Of a DNA stretch of 64,000 nucleotides, positions 40,589 through 54,703 are shown piece after piece. Numbering within the stretch: the first letter of the stretch is position 1; each line of letters starts with the position of its first letter. The DNA is from Lycorma delicatula. Lineage: Eukaryota; Arthropoda; Insecta; Hemiptera; Fulgoridae. The notes under the pieces were generated by a model, which was not told the DNA's origin, did no database searches, and saw only the letters and a list, made by a program, of their open reading frames with translations. The position numbers were made by a program, and so were the translations under genes. The DNA lies in NCBI RefSeq assembly GCF_047948215.1, contig NC_134455.1, positions 106,038,495 to 106,102,494 on the forward strand, in the 5' to 3' direction.

Positions 40589-43500
40589 CTTTTGAACTGA
40601 CGGTGGTTTTGGGGTCTGAGGGATGTGAAACGCAAAGATATGTCAAAATATTCCAGAAGTTAAATCATGGTATCCATTACAATAGGTAGCTTTCTTATGA
40701 AATCTACCTAAAATTTAATGTCTATCTGTAATGTTGCTTTTTAAAAAATGACTAATTCTGTATTTAAAAAAAAATAATGAAATAAAACTTACAGCCAACA
40801 GTCTGATAATTGAAAATAATTTAAGTTTGCTGGTTAGCTATTAAAAATTTCCTAAAAATTACATTTAAATGTTTTAATTAAATGGATTAATCCAAAAAGA
40901 CTTTTGGTTTTTAGTGATAATTTGGTTCAGATAAGTCAATATTCTATTTTTTTTCTTACAAGGAAATCCACATGGTATTGTGTTTTTGACAAGTTCATAC
41001 TATTCATAAAATTCTCCTTCAAAAAAAGTATATTTTTCAGTTGTTATAAGAAGTTCCGAATATTAAAATATTTTCTATGCAAATTACTAAAACTTGAAAT
41101 GTATGTGAGGGAAGAGCTCATAGATCTTTGAGTTTTTTAATTTTGCTTCAGTCCAAAATTTTCAAAATAAATTTAAACAATAAACATGTATTTGATTTAA
41201 TATGTTTTAAATCTTTTTTTTTCATGATTTTAGAAAATTTACAAAAAGGGCTACCTCCAACCTAAACACAAGCTATAATTTACAACTTGTTTCTTGAATG
41301 TTTGTTGCTTGTTTAATTTCACTGTTTGTTATCTATCATATCTGCTTATGCAATTCATATGTTGCTAACCAATTTATTCAATTTGATTTTTTTTTTGTGT
41401 CTGTTGTCAGTTCTTCAATAATTTGAGGATTATTGTTATACAGAATATTTTTCAAAAGCCTCAGAGAAAAAATATCTACTAATATGTGATCAGAAACCTG
41501 GCTATAATTCTTTTAAAATAAATGATCATAAAAAATTCATGAGCTATTGATAAAAAGTTACAAAAAATTTCATTATGCTGTGACATCATATTGTAGATTA
41601 TATGTGGGGGTATCTAATTTTACCATGTAGTTAAAAGTAGTAAATTTCGTTTTAACTACATGGTAGACAGGTATTTTAATAATATTAGTATATAAGTCAA
41701 TTCAATAATTTTCTGCCATGAAATAGAATATCTTACACAGATTTTTTTTTTATTATATAAAACTGATTTTTGAAAGGCATGTGCATTTGCACTGCTCCAA
41801 ATATGATTTTTAAATTCTTGCCTCTAATTTAAAAAATAAATTTAGAATTTAAATAATAAACAAATAAATTCAATTTACAATTGAAACTGTAATGAACAAA
41901 GAATTTATCTAGGGATAAACTGGAGCATTACCAGATTATAATCAAGAATACATATTTTAATTGAAAATGTACTGCTCAGGAGCATAGGATATAAAAGGAA
42001 CTTATTGTTAGGTAAAAAAAAGACTTTCTGCTTGATATGACATCTGTTTCCTTAGTTAATAGTCTGCCAAACATTTTCTGAGAAGTGATCTGATTATAAC
42101 AAAAATGGTTGTGCACAGACATAAAAGAATATATTTTGTTAAATCTTTATGATTGTTCGTATTATGCAGTTTTGTGATGGAAGTTTAAACATCCACACAG
42201 CACTGCGAGTGGTTATGATTTGATAGGCAAATTATCAAACTTTTAAATTTTAAAATTTCGGAAAGCTGTAATATTAATGTCTGAAGTTAATTTATTTTTT
42301 AATGTCTGAATTTGGAGTTTTGCTTTTATTGTTTCAGAAGAAAGTCTTTTGACACAGAATTAGATTACAGTTAAATGTTGCTTATTTTCTATTTTACTTT
42401 TAGTATTCTTCCTTTTTTGTGCATAGTTTGGTTTAATTTTATGTTTATCTTATACTTAACTTTACTGTTCTTAGAAATTTTCTAAATGATGGATTTTGCT
42501 CACTCATTTTCAATTACTGTTTCCAGTTTTCAGGACCTATTTACAGCCACTTTATTTTTTATCTTTTATCTTTGCATGTTTAAACTTTACAGTTAAACTC
42601 AGCATGTTTTTACTAAACATTTTTTGTATACATAATATTTTTTTTTGGAAGTAATTAAAATGATTACTTTCTTTTTTTGTTTTTTTCAGAAATTTAAATC
42701 TTTTTAGGCAATGATAAAATTTCTGGTTGTTCGCCTACACAACTGCATATTTTTTGTTTGTTTGTACTACCATCACTTCACCACTACTGTTATTACAGAA
42801 TTCCATAAGTCATGGTTTGATAATAACAATAACAATAAGTATTTTTTTATAAATATATTATGAAATTTATTTACTAGAGAACCTGAAAAAAAATTATTTT
42901 AATAAATAACAATAATAGGTAATAATCATAAAAAAATATGAGATTTCTGAGTATTAATATCTTAAAGCCAAAATAATAACAATCTCTCTCATGTTTACAA
43001 ATCATAATATATCTTCATAAAAATGAGTTAAGCTTACACAGTATTTGATTATACATGTGTTCCCTCAGGTCTCTGAATCTCATCCTTAAAATTTATGTTA
43101 GATTGATGGTCAAATTAGTGATAAATTCTATTATTCTAAACTAAAATTAATGGTTTAGTTAGTTCCTTCAACTCCTCCAAAAAAAAATTAAATTTATTTC
43201 ATGTATTTTATATCTTTAAAAATAGGTTGAAGGCTGGCATAAGCTTATAAATGTCTGTTACAATGTTGAAGAAACAAAAACATTATACACGTCACACACA
43301 TTATTTGGATCTGTTTTGGCTGGAGCTGATGTATATAATAAACGACCTAACTTTGCCAAAGGTCTGGAAGAATTTTATGAAGGATTTCATCCTGGTGATT
43401 GCTATACACAGGTAACTAAAATTGCCTAAAATGTTGATTTTAAGTTTGATTATTATTATAACAGAAACACAAAAATATATTTTTGGATAAATAATTCAGT

Positions 43501-46500
43501 GAGTAAATAAAAATTTAAAAAAAAATTTAAACATTCCACAGTTAATGATTACCGTATTTATCCCCAGCCCCCGAATAAGCCCCGCACCTCGATTTTTCGG
43601 ACCGAGAATTAAAAAAAAAAAATCGAGTATATACCGGTATTTTAAAGTGCAACAGATATGATAAAATAATACGAAAATATTCAGAAAGTACAGCATTTAA
43701 TTCCTTCATTTAAATTACAATATTAATACTACATTAATAATTAATTACCGTAAGTAATAGTTTAGTTCAGAATCAGTAGGCCAGTAAAACGAAAAGAAAG
43801 TATCATGTTGAAAAGGATAATTTCAATACACTTTTTAATATGGGATTTTATTTTTAATAATCACTGTCACTGACAATGTCTGTAGAAGAGTTACTGGTAG
43901 TCTCCACGTCGCTCTGCCAAAGGTGATCGTCTTCACTGCCATCAAGTTCATTAGGTATTCCGCATTTTTTAAAACTTTTCCTTACTAATTCCGTGGAAAT
44001 ACCTTCCCAAGAATCTTTTATCCAAACACAAATCCGGTTAAAATCTGGGCGTTTGATTCTTCCTGTAGGCGTGAGAAAGAAATTTCCATCAGCCATCCAT
44101 TTACTATACAGTTGTTTTAATGCAGATTTGAACGGTTTATTAATGTAGACATCTAGTGGTTACAATAGAGACGTCAATCCGCCTGAAATTATTACTTGGT
44201 CTATCATACCATTTTTTAAAATGTCTTTCACTTTATCAGTCGTATGCCCCCGATAACTATCTATTACTAACATACCGGTATTTTTTTTATTAGGTAAATC
44301 TCTTGATCGCTTTTGCCATACATACCTGATCCGACCTAAAATTAAGGTTTCGTCCATCCAACCTGATTCCTGTGGATAATAACTCCTTTACCTGAACGGT
44401 AGGAAGAGTTTTTCTTTTAAAAACAATGTACGGAGGTAATTTTGATCCATCAAAGAAGTAATGCAAAGCATAATAATTTACCTTTGTTTTTCATTACCAC
44501 CAGTGCGAATCGTAACACTTTTTTCACCTTTTTTGTTTACAGTTTTGTCAAATGGAATTTCAGAATATAAGGGGGTTTGATCAGCGTTTCCTATTTGGGA
44601 GGGCAAATAGCCTTTATCTTTTCTAAGATTTATTATGTATTTGTGAAAATGTAATATTTTTTGTTCATAAGCGTCTCGAAGTCGTTGAGAAATGGTTGTC
44701 TTTCGTCTTATTGACCAATCAAATATCGTGTTATCCATCCACGGCTTGCTTTAAAATCAACTTTATTCAATGATTTAGCGATTTCACGAGCATATGATTG
44801 ACACATTTCTGTCGTGACAGCATAACCACATTTCCTTTTTTCCATAACAAAGTCATACAATTTTTTTTCTATGTCTGTGTATTTTGATTTTAAGCTACGA
44901 AAAGCCCTTTTATTACCAGTGCCTTTCACCAGAAGTTGTTTCTTCTTACGCCAGTCTCGAATGCAGCTTTCATATACGTCAAAGTTTCTTCCTGCCGCCC
45001 GATTTCCAATTTTTTCAGCCTCTTCTATAACGCGCTGTTTTTCATTTAGTGTAAAGGATCGTAGACGCTGTCATTTTGTACTCATTTTAATGCCGTAATT
45101 AAAATAAATCACCGTATTAAACTTTACAAGATAAACTAAACAGATAAAATACACATAACCGTCCACATACAAACAGTACAACGACTATGGCGAATAGACA
45201 AGTCGACGATGGACTGATGAACTGATACTGTAACTGTAGTGTCATTAGAACCGGATTCAGCCTATATAGAATGAATCAGTTTTATAAAAATAACGTAACT
45301 TCGTTCCTATCGATAATATGAACAGGATGTTAATAATTAAGGATGTATTCTGTATAAGCTACATCCGGTATTGATAAACGAAAGCCTAATTTAACTATAT
45401 TTATGTGATTGAATTTAGGTACTTCTAAGAAAATGTTTACTTTTCATATATTATCCTGGCTAAAGGCTATGTTTCAAGTAAGCCCCGCACCCTTATTTTT
45501 TCTCCTCAATTCCAAGAAAAAAAGTGCAGGGGGTAATCGAATAAATACGGTAATTGTTTTATGAGTAAAATTAAAGATGACTTCTTCTCAGATTGAGTTT
45601 ATTTTTTAAATGTGGACTTGTCAGTAAAAGTATATCTGAAATTAAATGATAACTGTAAAATGTTACTGAATAAGCACAGAATTAACATTGAACTGCAGTG
45701 AACTAAAATTGAAAATATTTTGGGAAATTCTGATTACATGTATTCTGTCAAAATTAAAAATGTGCATATAATTTTCTTTCATTCTAATTAAATAATTATA
45801 AAATTAATAACAATTAGTTATTTAAATATTATTTTTGAAATGGAACAAAATCACTTTTTGTTCTTAAAAATTAAGTCTGTGTTTGTTTCATAGCTTGGAC
45901 TTGGACCCATCATTTGACTTAAATAGATAAGGTTTTTTTTAATTTCAATCTACACAAAATTTGTGAAATGTCAATGATTCTCCTCCTCTCTTGAGAAGAA
46001 TAAAAAATAGATAAATATGAACATGTATGAGTGGTTTACTTAAGATTAATTTTTTTTTTAAATTTAATCCACAATACTTATAACCATCCTCTTACAACAA
46101 CCTGCTGGTTAACAAGATGAACAAATTTTCAAAATTCATCTATCACCTGTAAGGCAAGTCAGTATGACACCACCAACACATGCTAACAGGTTTCTGTTAA
46201 TACCATTTATTTTATAACTATTTCAGTCAAATGTTTACCAACTAACATGAAAATTGTGAAGGACTTAACAAGTATTCCTGCTTAACAATAAAATTGATTT
46301 CAAAGCATCAGCAAGTTTCAACAGCAGCAGTAGTCCGACTGCATAGGCTTCTCAATATAGTTAACAATATCAGTGACATACACAATCAAAAAAAATGGTT
46401 ACGTGAATGAAATGGTCCCTTTATTCAACCAAACACTGTTGGCAAACCAAGAGAAACATGTACTTTTTTCCTTATTTTATACTTAATTTCATGTTAAAAA

Positions 46501-49500
46501 TAAAGATGAAAAATCAATAGTTGAGTAGAAAGATCTTAAAGCTGCCAGGAATTTATCAATATCTTTTATTCTTCAACCAATAAATTGATATGGCAATATA
46601 AAAGTATTCAATAGCAATCCAAAAGTATTTTCTTGCCATTTTTAAAAAAAAAACCTTCTACAACTCTTAACATCATCTAGACAACTGTTTTATGCAAACA
46701 GTGTTACAAAATTTCACAAACCAACAAAAATTTCCTTTCATATATATTACTATAAAAATCCAATAAGGTTTTTTATGTATTTAATTGTGGCATTCTTAAA
46801 AAAATTCATAGGGAATTTGATCACCTCCGATACCTTATGAAATATTATAAAATTGAAATCATGCTTCATCATCTTGATCTACAGCAAATTAAATTGTCAA
46901 ATTTTTGTTTTTCCTCTCAATTACCCAGCTTTATTTTTTCATTTGGTTTGTTTTTAAACTTGTTTAGTAATACATTCATTTATATAATGAATATTTATCA
47001 GAATGAAATAAGTTCACATTTTTTGAACTTCAGTCATTTTCTTTCTCCTTCATTTAATTAAGGCAAATGTATAAATTTCTCATTTGGAATACATATGAGA
47101 CACTATTAAAATTTAACTGTGAGTTTAAAAGTACTTAAATCTATCCCTAATCAATATCAGTATTACTATCCTATTTGATGTAGGATAATACAGATAAGAT
47201 AATTTTTCTTTTTAAAGCATCTAACCACCTTCCTCAATTTATTTACATTACCTTTCTTTCTTTTTCCTGTTTGGCCTCCAGTAACTACCGTTTAGATGAT
47301 ACTTCAGAGGATGAATGAGGATGATATATATGAGTGTAAATGAAGTGTAATCTTGTACATTCTCAGTTCGACCATTCCTGAGATGTGTGGTTAATTGAAA
47401 CCCAACCACCAAAGAACACCGGTATCCACGATCTAGTATTCAAATCCGTGTAAAAATAACTGGCTTTACTAGGACTTGAACACTGGAACTCTCGACTTCC
47501 AAATCAGCTGATTTGGGAAGACGCGTTCACCACTAGACTAACCCGGTGGGTCTGTTTACATTACCTACATTTCATTTATTTATTCACCCAACGTTACCTC
47601 CAGGCCATATCATTGCTGCTGAAAAACAATTATTCTTATTTGTAACTCAAATCTTCTTCTGCTTCTCAGGGCTGCATTTATGCCAAAATGGATTTTGGTA
47701 CTCCTTTATAGAAAAAAATAAAAAATTGTACTTTCATATAAAATCTCATTAACTTAAAGTCTCGCCTATATTTTATTTTTACATAAAAATGTAATCTAAA
47801 TTATAAAAATCAGGCCACAATGATATTAATCCTTGCTTTTAGAATCTATAGGCAAATGGCAATAAAATAAGTCACAAAAAAGTTAAACATTTTACATGAA
47901 AAAGACAAGTTCGATTCTTATCAATGTAAAGTTCAAAATAAATGTGCATATTAATTAAATAAATAAATTGCATATTAAATAAATGTGCAGGAATAAATGA
48001 TCATTTACCTGTGGTCTGCAATAATAAAAAATCAAATGTTCCAGTACGAAAAATTTATGAGTTCAACCCTGCTGCTTCTACTGCATTGGTTTTCTTCTGT
48101 AAGAAATAACCACTTTGTTTGTGGTTTCTGCTACTTATATTCAGTTGATTCTAGAATTATTCTCAATTTATCCTCCCTGATTGTTTGATTACAGTCCTTT
48201 TGTCTTCTAATTTAAAACAAACTTCTGAAGAAAGTGAAAACAAAACTTTCTTAATAATCATTAAAAAGTGAGGACCATTCATTTAATAGAATTCTTATCA
48301 AAATTGTCTTGGTCGATTGATTTTTTGGTGCATTAAGTTTATAAATGAAGTTGTACAAGTTTATTATAAAAAAGTTGATATTTCTTTAAATATTATAAAC
48401 AGCTGTTCTCAAGATTACATAGAAATTGTACTTCCAGAACATTGTTTCAGTACTAATAAGACACTTTCTTCAGTGGAGGTACTGGTACCACTATTTTACT
48501 TTGAAGAAAACATTACATATTTAGTTCTGAAAATACAATTCAAATTTACAATTTCCAAGATATTCTAGAAAAGAGAGTTTTATAATTTAAAAAAATTGTA
48601 ATCACGCTTCATGTTGATCTACAACAAATTAAGATGTCAAATTTTTGTTTTTCCTCTCAATTACACAGCTTTATTTTTTCATTTGGTTTGTTTTTAAACT
48701 TGTTTGGTAATACATTCATTTATTTGATAATGAATATTTATCAGAATGTACTAAGTTGAGAATAAACCCACTAGTTGAATAAATAATAAAGTTTATAAAC
48801 TACTGTGATTATACGTTCAACTTGAAAAGAAGAAAAATATTTGTAATATTTTTATTCTAACCATTTTCTGCTTAATGACATTTATATTTTTTTATTTTTT
48901 GTTTCTATTTCAATAAGTTTTTGAACCTTTAATTAAGATGTATTAGCCCAAAGACTTGTGCATTATAAAATTAGATCAATTTTTTTTTTTTTTAATATTA
49001 ATATTCTGAAATATTTATAACTTCAACTGATTTTCAAAATTTAAATATGTTTTAGAAAGATTTTATAAGTTTGTCTTTAAATAATTACTTTTCTCTAAAT
49101 AATATAGGTAAAACAAGTAAGATAGAATATTAGCAGACTGTCTTCCTCTGCCATGATTGTCTTGACTTAAATCCAGGAAATTGTTGAAGAACCCAAGGTT
49201 TCGCCTAGGTAAAGTGAATTATGAGGCCTTTATGTCGCCTTTCTGCAGACAGATTAAAAGTTAGATATTTTCTTTTCAATTACGCTCCTTTCTGCTGAAC
49301 TCCAGAAATTACTTTTAATGTCAAGAGTAAGGTCTCACTAAGATCGTTTGTCAAAAACTTTTGAGTATTTGGCATTGCAGGATTTGATGATGCCTCACAT
49401 CTGCATGTATTCTTGATAAAAGCAAATTGCACTGGGAGACATTTGGTTTCTTCACATTATTGTCTCACTTAAAGAATAGAAAGCGCTCTGAAGATAATTA

Positions 49501-52500
49501 CTGAACACTGCTTCCAGGCAGCTCCTGTACCTAGCTAAAGAAAATAGCTCAGAAACTTTCTGAATAAATTCTTCCTTGAATGCTAACATGATATCAGATC
49601 TTGAAAGTTAAAGTGAGAAGGTGGGGAGGAGACACTTCAGGCAAAAAATATAAAAATGTAGGTGTATTGTATTTTGAACAGAAGGACCCACCTTCTGTAA
49701 AACCACTGCAGTTACCAGTCATATAACAAGATTCCTTTAAGAGATCTATCTCCAGAAAACAGTCTGGACTGATGTCTCAGTCTTCCCAGTCTATCAAATA
49801 AGTAATATAATTGAACTATCATCAAGTCAATTGATGAAAGATGGCTTGATAGAGCAGGAAATGTACCTAAAAGCTAAAAACGTTTTTCTAGTTATTTATA
49901 CTTAAATTATTCTTGCTTAGGTGAAACAACTGACTCTTTTATTATTTTTACTTCCTTGTACAAAGTAAAGGAAGTATTATAATCGCAAAAAATTTTCGGT
50001 TTTCAGGTTTCAACGGAAATATCCATTCTGAACATCCCTGAATCCATTTTGACTAGTATAAGTCATTTTGTACGTACGTACATACGAATGTATCTCACAT
50101 AACACAAAAACGATTTTGTGTTTCGTATTAATTTTGAAGAGTTGTTGAAGGCAGTATTGAGGGGTGAATTTCGTTGCATTTTTTTTAATAATATATTTGT
50201 GAAGAATTATAAAACAAAACATATTTTGTGTAAAAGTTTTTTGCTAAATTGCTCCTCCACTCAAAAAATAGTAATAATTTAGAAACACTGTAGAAGGCAG
50301 TACACAGTGGGTTTATTCGTTGCAGTTTTTTCTATTAGCATTTCTTTGGATCCACAAATTTTTCCCCCATCAAAGCAGGGTCTTATCCCAGCCACCCCCC
50401 TTTGCACACTCCACATCCCACTTAGTGGCCAGACTACTGTTGTAGTCGACCGCTACGTCACAAGTGAGCGGTATAATTAAATAAATTAATAATATTTAAA
50501 GCGTAAAAATTTATTTAAAGTGGCCGCTAGTACTGCCACAGCCAAGCGAATAAAATATAGTATGCGCGCGTTTTTTTGGTTAGAATCATTGAATTAAATA
50601 AACAAAATATATTGTATTTAAATAAAATGATAAATACGTATTTTAAATTAAGTTGTGTTTGTAACCCGTGCATCAGAAAAAAGTCGCGTGACGAGAAAGT
50701 CCTACAACTATGTTGTCAGCTTTTTTTTTAGATTGTTAATTCCTTTTTTTCAGGAATCACAAAAACAAGTTATTTTGGAAATGACTGGTGATGAAAAATA
50801 TTTCCAGCCATCAGATAATATATACTTAGCTAGAGGTCATTTTTCGCCTGATGGAGATTTCATACTTAAAACATGGCAGGATGCAACCTACTTCTTTGTC
50901 AATGCTGCTCCACAGTGGCAATGTATAAATCAGGGTCATTGGTTAGCAGTTGAAAATCTTGCACGTGAAGTTTCAATGAAGGTATATTTACTTAAAAAAT
51001 AATTTTTGATATGCGTATTTAGAGTTAGAAACATTTTAAAAAACGAATGAGTTTTTTTTTTCAAAGTATTAATAACAATAGCTCTTCCTCTACTGAATCT
51101 TCTTTACCCATGCTTATATTAGGTGAAATATTTCTATAACTGATATTTAGAGTATGGCCAAAAAAAAATGTACTTACAGATGTTTTTATTCAGTCATTCG
51201 CTCTGTTTTTATTCATTATTACAGACTTCATTAATTCTATTAAATTTATTAGTCAAAGATTTGGAATTTGCAGACTGAAGTTTCTTAAAAATTCTATTAA
51301 TATTACAAATGTCTAACTGGCAGACATTGCTGTTATCTTTTAGTAAAAATTAATACTCCTGTACAAGTATGTACGAGGGTAAGTCAATTATTATCCGCAA
51401 TTTAGTTATATTTTTGTTTATGTTGGTAGCTCTGTCGTGTTGCGTAGATGACGCATGCGTGGTTTAATTGTTGTTATGTCGGTGCAGGTTCGATGCTGCT
51501 AGGTTAGTTCCATTATCGCTGCCCTGTTGTTAACCATTACTGCTTCGCTTTCTGTTTGCACCAAAGAAGAGCAACGTTCGGTGATCCGTTTTTTGTGGTC
51601 AGAAGGTGTATCAGGGGCCGAAATTCATCATCGAAAACTTTCGGTACTGTACGGGAATAGTGTGTTGCCGCAACGGGTGTCTACGAATGGATTGAAAAAT
51701 TCAAAAATGGTCGCACAAGTGTTGCACGACGAAGGAGCCGGACGACTGTTTACCGCCATAAATGAGGAAAATATTGAGCGTGCACGTTACATGGTTTTCT
51801 AAGACAGACGAGTAACTATCGATGAAGTGGCAGATTGTCTGCAAATTAGTCACGGTTCTGCCTACGAAATCATCCACAATAGACATAGGTTTCATAAAGT
51901 CTGTGCAAGATGGGTCCCAAAACAACTCATACAGTTGCATAAACAAACGCGCTTGGACATCTGCCAAAAACATTTGGATCGCTATGTTAACGAACGGAAC
52001 ATCTTCTTGCACAGAATCATCACTTGTGACGAAACATGGATCCATCATTACGACCCGGAGAGTAAACGGCAGAGTATGGAATGGAAACATCCAAATTCGC
52101 CGTGCAAAAAAGAGTTCAAGACCCAATCATCCGCAGGAAAACTGATGCTTAAGGTTTTTTGGACTCACAAGGCCCAGTACTGGAACATTATGAGAAATGG
52201 GGCACGACAATAAACAGTGCGCGTTACAGTGAGATGCTTACTGCCAAGCTGAAGCCTGCAATTCTAAGCAAACGTCGAGGACTGCTATCGAAAGTTGTTG
52301 TGTTGTTGCCCGTCCACATACTGCTGAAACGCTCCAGAAACTCAACTTTGAAGTACTGGCTCGTCCTCCGTATAGTCCTGATTTTGCCCCTTCTGACTAC
52401 CACTTGTTTGGTCCACTCAAAGAGGTAATAAGGGGCCGTCGATTTACCTCGGACGAAACAGTGAAAGAAGCGGTGCACTCCTGGCTCGCAGCTCAACCGA

Positions 52501-54661
52501 AAACCTTCTTTTATGAGGGCATCAGGAAGCTTGTGCAACGATGGACCAAGTGCGTTGAAATGCCAGGGGACTATGTTGAAAAATGATGTACATGTAAGTT
52601 TCCTATTTGTATTGCAATAACATTTATAATTACATTGCGGATAATAATTGACTTGCCCTGGTAAATAAAAGAAATCAATCACTTGTCTTCACATAATTTC
52701 AGTCTTCCGAAAGGAGTTTTGAAATTAGTCCTTGAAGAACCATATTTACAATATATTTATTTTTGAAAAGTATCTAAATTACATAATGCGTGCATAATAA
52801 ACAGTTTGTACAAGTTCAATAATGTAAAAGTTAACATATTATATTTGTAAAAATTGGCTTACATGAAACTAAAGAAGCTAAAATAAGTCAACCTATATAA
52901 TTAAAAATATAAATGTTCATTTGTTCAAAATCTTGTTCGAAAGTTCTGCACCGATTACTTTGAAATTTTGACACAACGTTGCATTCGAATACGCGCGTGT
53001 TTTTATATACCTACTATTTATTTACCTACCATGTCACACCTGTGACAGGTAAAAACATGTTGTTTTTTTTAAAAAACAGCGTCCTCTGTTAGGCGTAATA
53101 GCAACACACGCTTTACTAAATATTTTACGATTCAATTTCAATGTTTTCGATATGTGTGTCCGATATAGACTAAAAAACTACTGGACCAATTTACGCCCGG
53201 GGAAAAAGGAGAAAGGGAAAATTCGGAAAAGGAAAATAGGGAAAAATTGTAAATGGGAAAAATATAAAAAGGTAAAAGTTTGAACGGGAAGAAGGGGAAA
53301 ATGTAAAAAAGAAAACTTAGAAAAGGAAAATCGGAAAAATAAATGGAAAGGGGGAAGGAAAAACAAAAGGGGAGAGGGGGAAAAGAGGAAATAGGAAGGG
53401 GGAATAAGGGAAAGAGAAATGAGGGAATTAAAGGGAGAGGAAAACGGGAAAGGGCGATAAGGAAAAGGAACAGGGGAAAGGGGAGAAAGGGTAGAAGGAA
53501 AAAAGGGAAAGATTAAATTTTGTGTGAAGTTCCGTAATGTTCATTTTGTTAATGTTTATCAAACTTTCAATTATGATCATTTAATATATGTATATATAAC
53601 TCAAATCCAGCAATAGCGAAGCATTACCGAGTCTGCTAGTGTACAAGTTATTATTATATAGGATTATTTAATAGGATTAGAAAGCCAAGCTTCATTATTT
53701 TATAGGATTAAAGCCTCAGCTACTAATTTGGCTTTCAACTTCCAGACTGCCCCACAGCCAGTGTGGCCACCCCATAAAGTAGCAGCTGTCTACTGATTAC
53801 AAAAAGATGCTAACATGGTGCCACAAATAAAGTTTGAATAGTGATCAACAATTCACATATACTCTTACCTAACAAAAAACAGAAGAAAAATATAAAAAAA
53901 AAGATTAATCCAAAGGAAGTCTGATGGGGGTTGTTTAATGACTCATACAAGTTTTCTTATTTACATTTCAATATCTTGAATGAAATTTTTTCATGAACAA
54001 CATAAAGTAGGATTAAACTATACTTTTTTTAGAAAAATAATTATTATGCAATTTAGGAACAAAATTAAAACCTATTTAAATAATCGGTTTTTTAAAAATA
54101 TAATATAAAGATATGTTAACAGTTTATTACAGAAGTTTGGGGGGGGGTCAATATACCAATATTGTTTCTACAAATGCTTGGACTAAGACCGAACAAAATC
54201 AGTTACCAAAATAATGCTGGGCTCACACTTGTATTGAGGTGCATAATTTTGAAATGAAGAATAAAATATTTTGATTCTAATGTTTGATTTGTTGTTTTGT
54301 TTTATTCTCTTTTCTTAAAACTAATGTTATGAATTTTTTGGTTATAAAAACTGTTAATGTTAGATTAAATTAACTTGCCAGTTCTTACAAAGCTACTACA
54401 CTTTATAATTACTGAATTTTACACAAATTCAGGATAAAGATTATTACTAAAATAATCAAATGTACTATTAAGTTTAGATTGACAATAATATTTCTTTACC
54501 ATGTTACAGAAAAGAAACTGTATTGTCAGTAATTTTTTTTCATTTGTATTTTGATAATGTCTGTACTGTAGTGTACCAAAATTGAGTCCTTATGAGATCA
54601 CTAAATCAAAACTTGAAAGAATAGTTGAACAAAATAAATTTTTGTAGTAGATTATATACAC

Positions 54662-54703
<42 letters not shown>

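Larger units (their letters stand above)
38992..43225 (+). other. dsRNase intron 3
   Basis: Donor either GC (GCAAGT at 38992) or GT at 38996; acceptor AAATAG at 43225. It contains unidentified repeat-like DNA at about 39900-40680 and inverted repeats at 40285-40325 and 41621-41665. No transposase is recognised. Confidence 0.75.
43412..50753 (+). other. dsRNase intron 4
   Basis: GTAACT...TTTCAG, phase 0. It contains the pogo-like element (43552-45550), a SINE (47254-47554), a 170-base direct duplication (46850/48595), repeat A copy 3 and repeat C copy 2. The stretch 49100-49900 is less AT-rich with no assignable gene. Confidence 0.85.

Noticed and set aside
49100..49900. Possible minus-strand gene in the less AT-rich stretch
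   Set aside because: A short readable segment (KEEFIQKVSELFSLARYRSC) exists but is not supported by splice sites or any family I know.
51701..52126. 141-residue minus-strand ORF
   Set aside because: Antisense shadow of the same mariner transposase.
52224..52682. 152-residue minus-strand ORF
   Set aside because: Antisense shadow of the mariner transposase at 51530-52586.
53178..53366. Phe/Pro-rich minus-strand ORF
   Set aside because: Artefact of the long purine tract.
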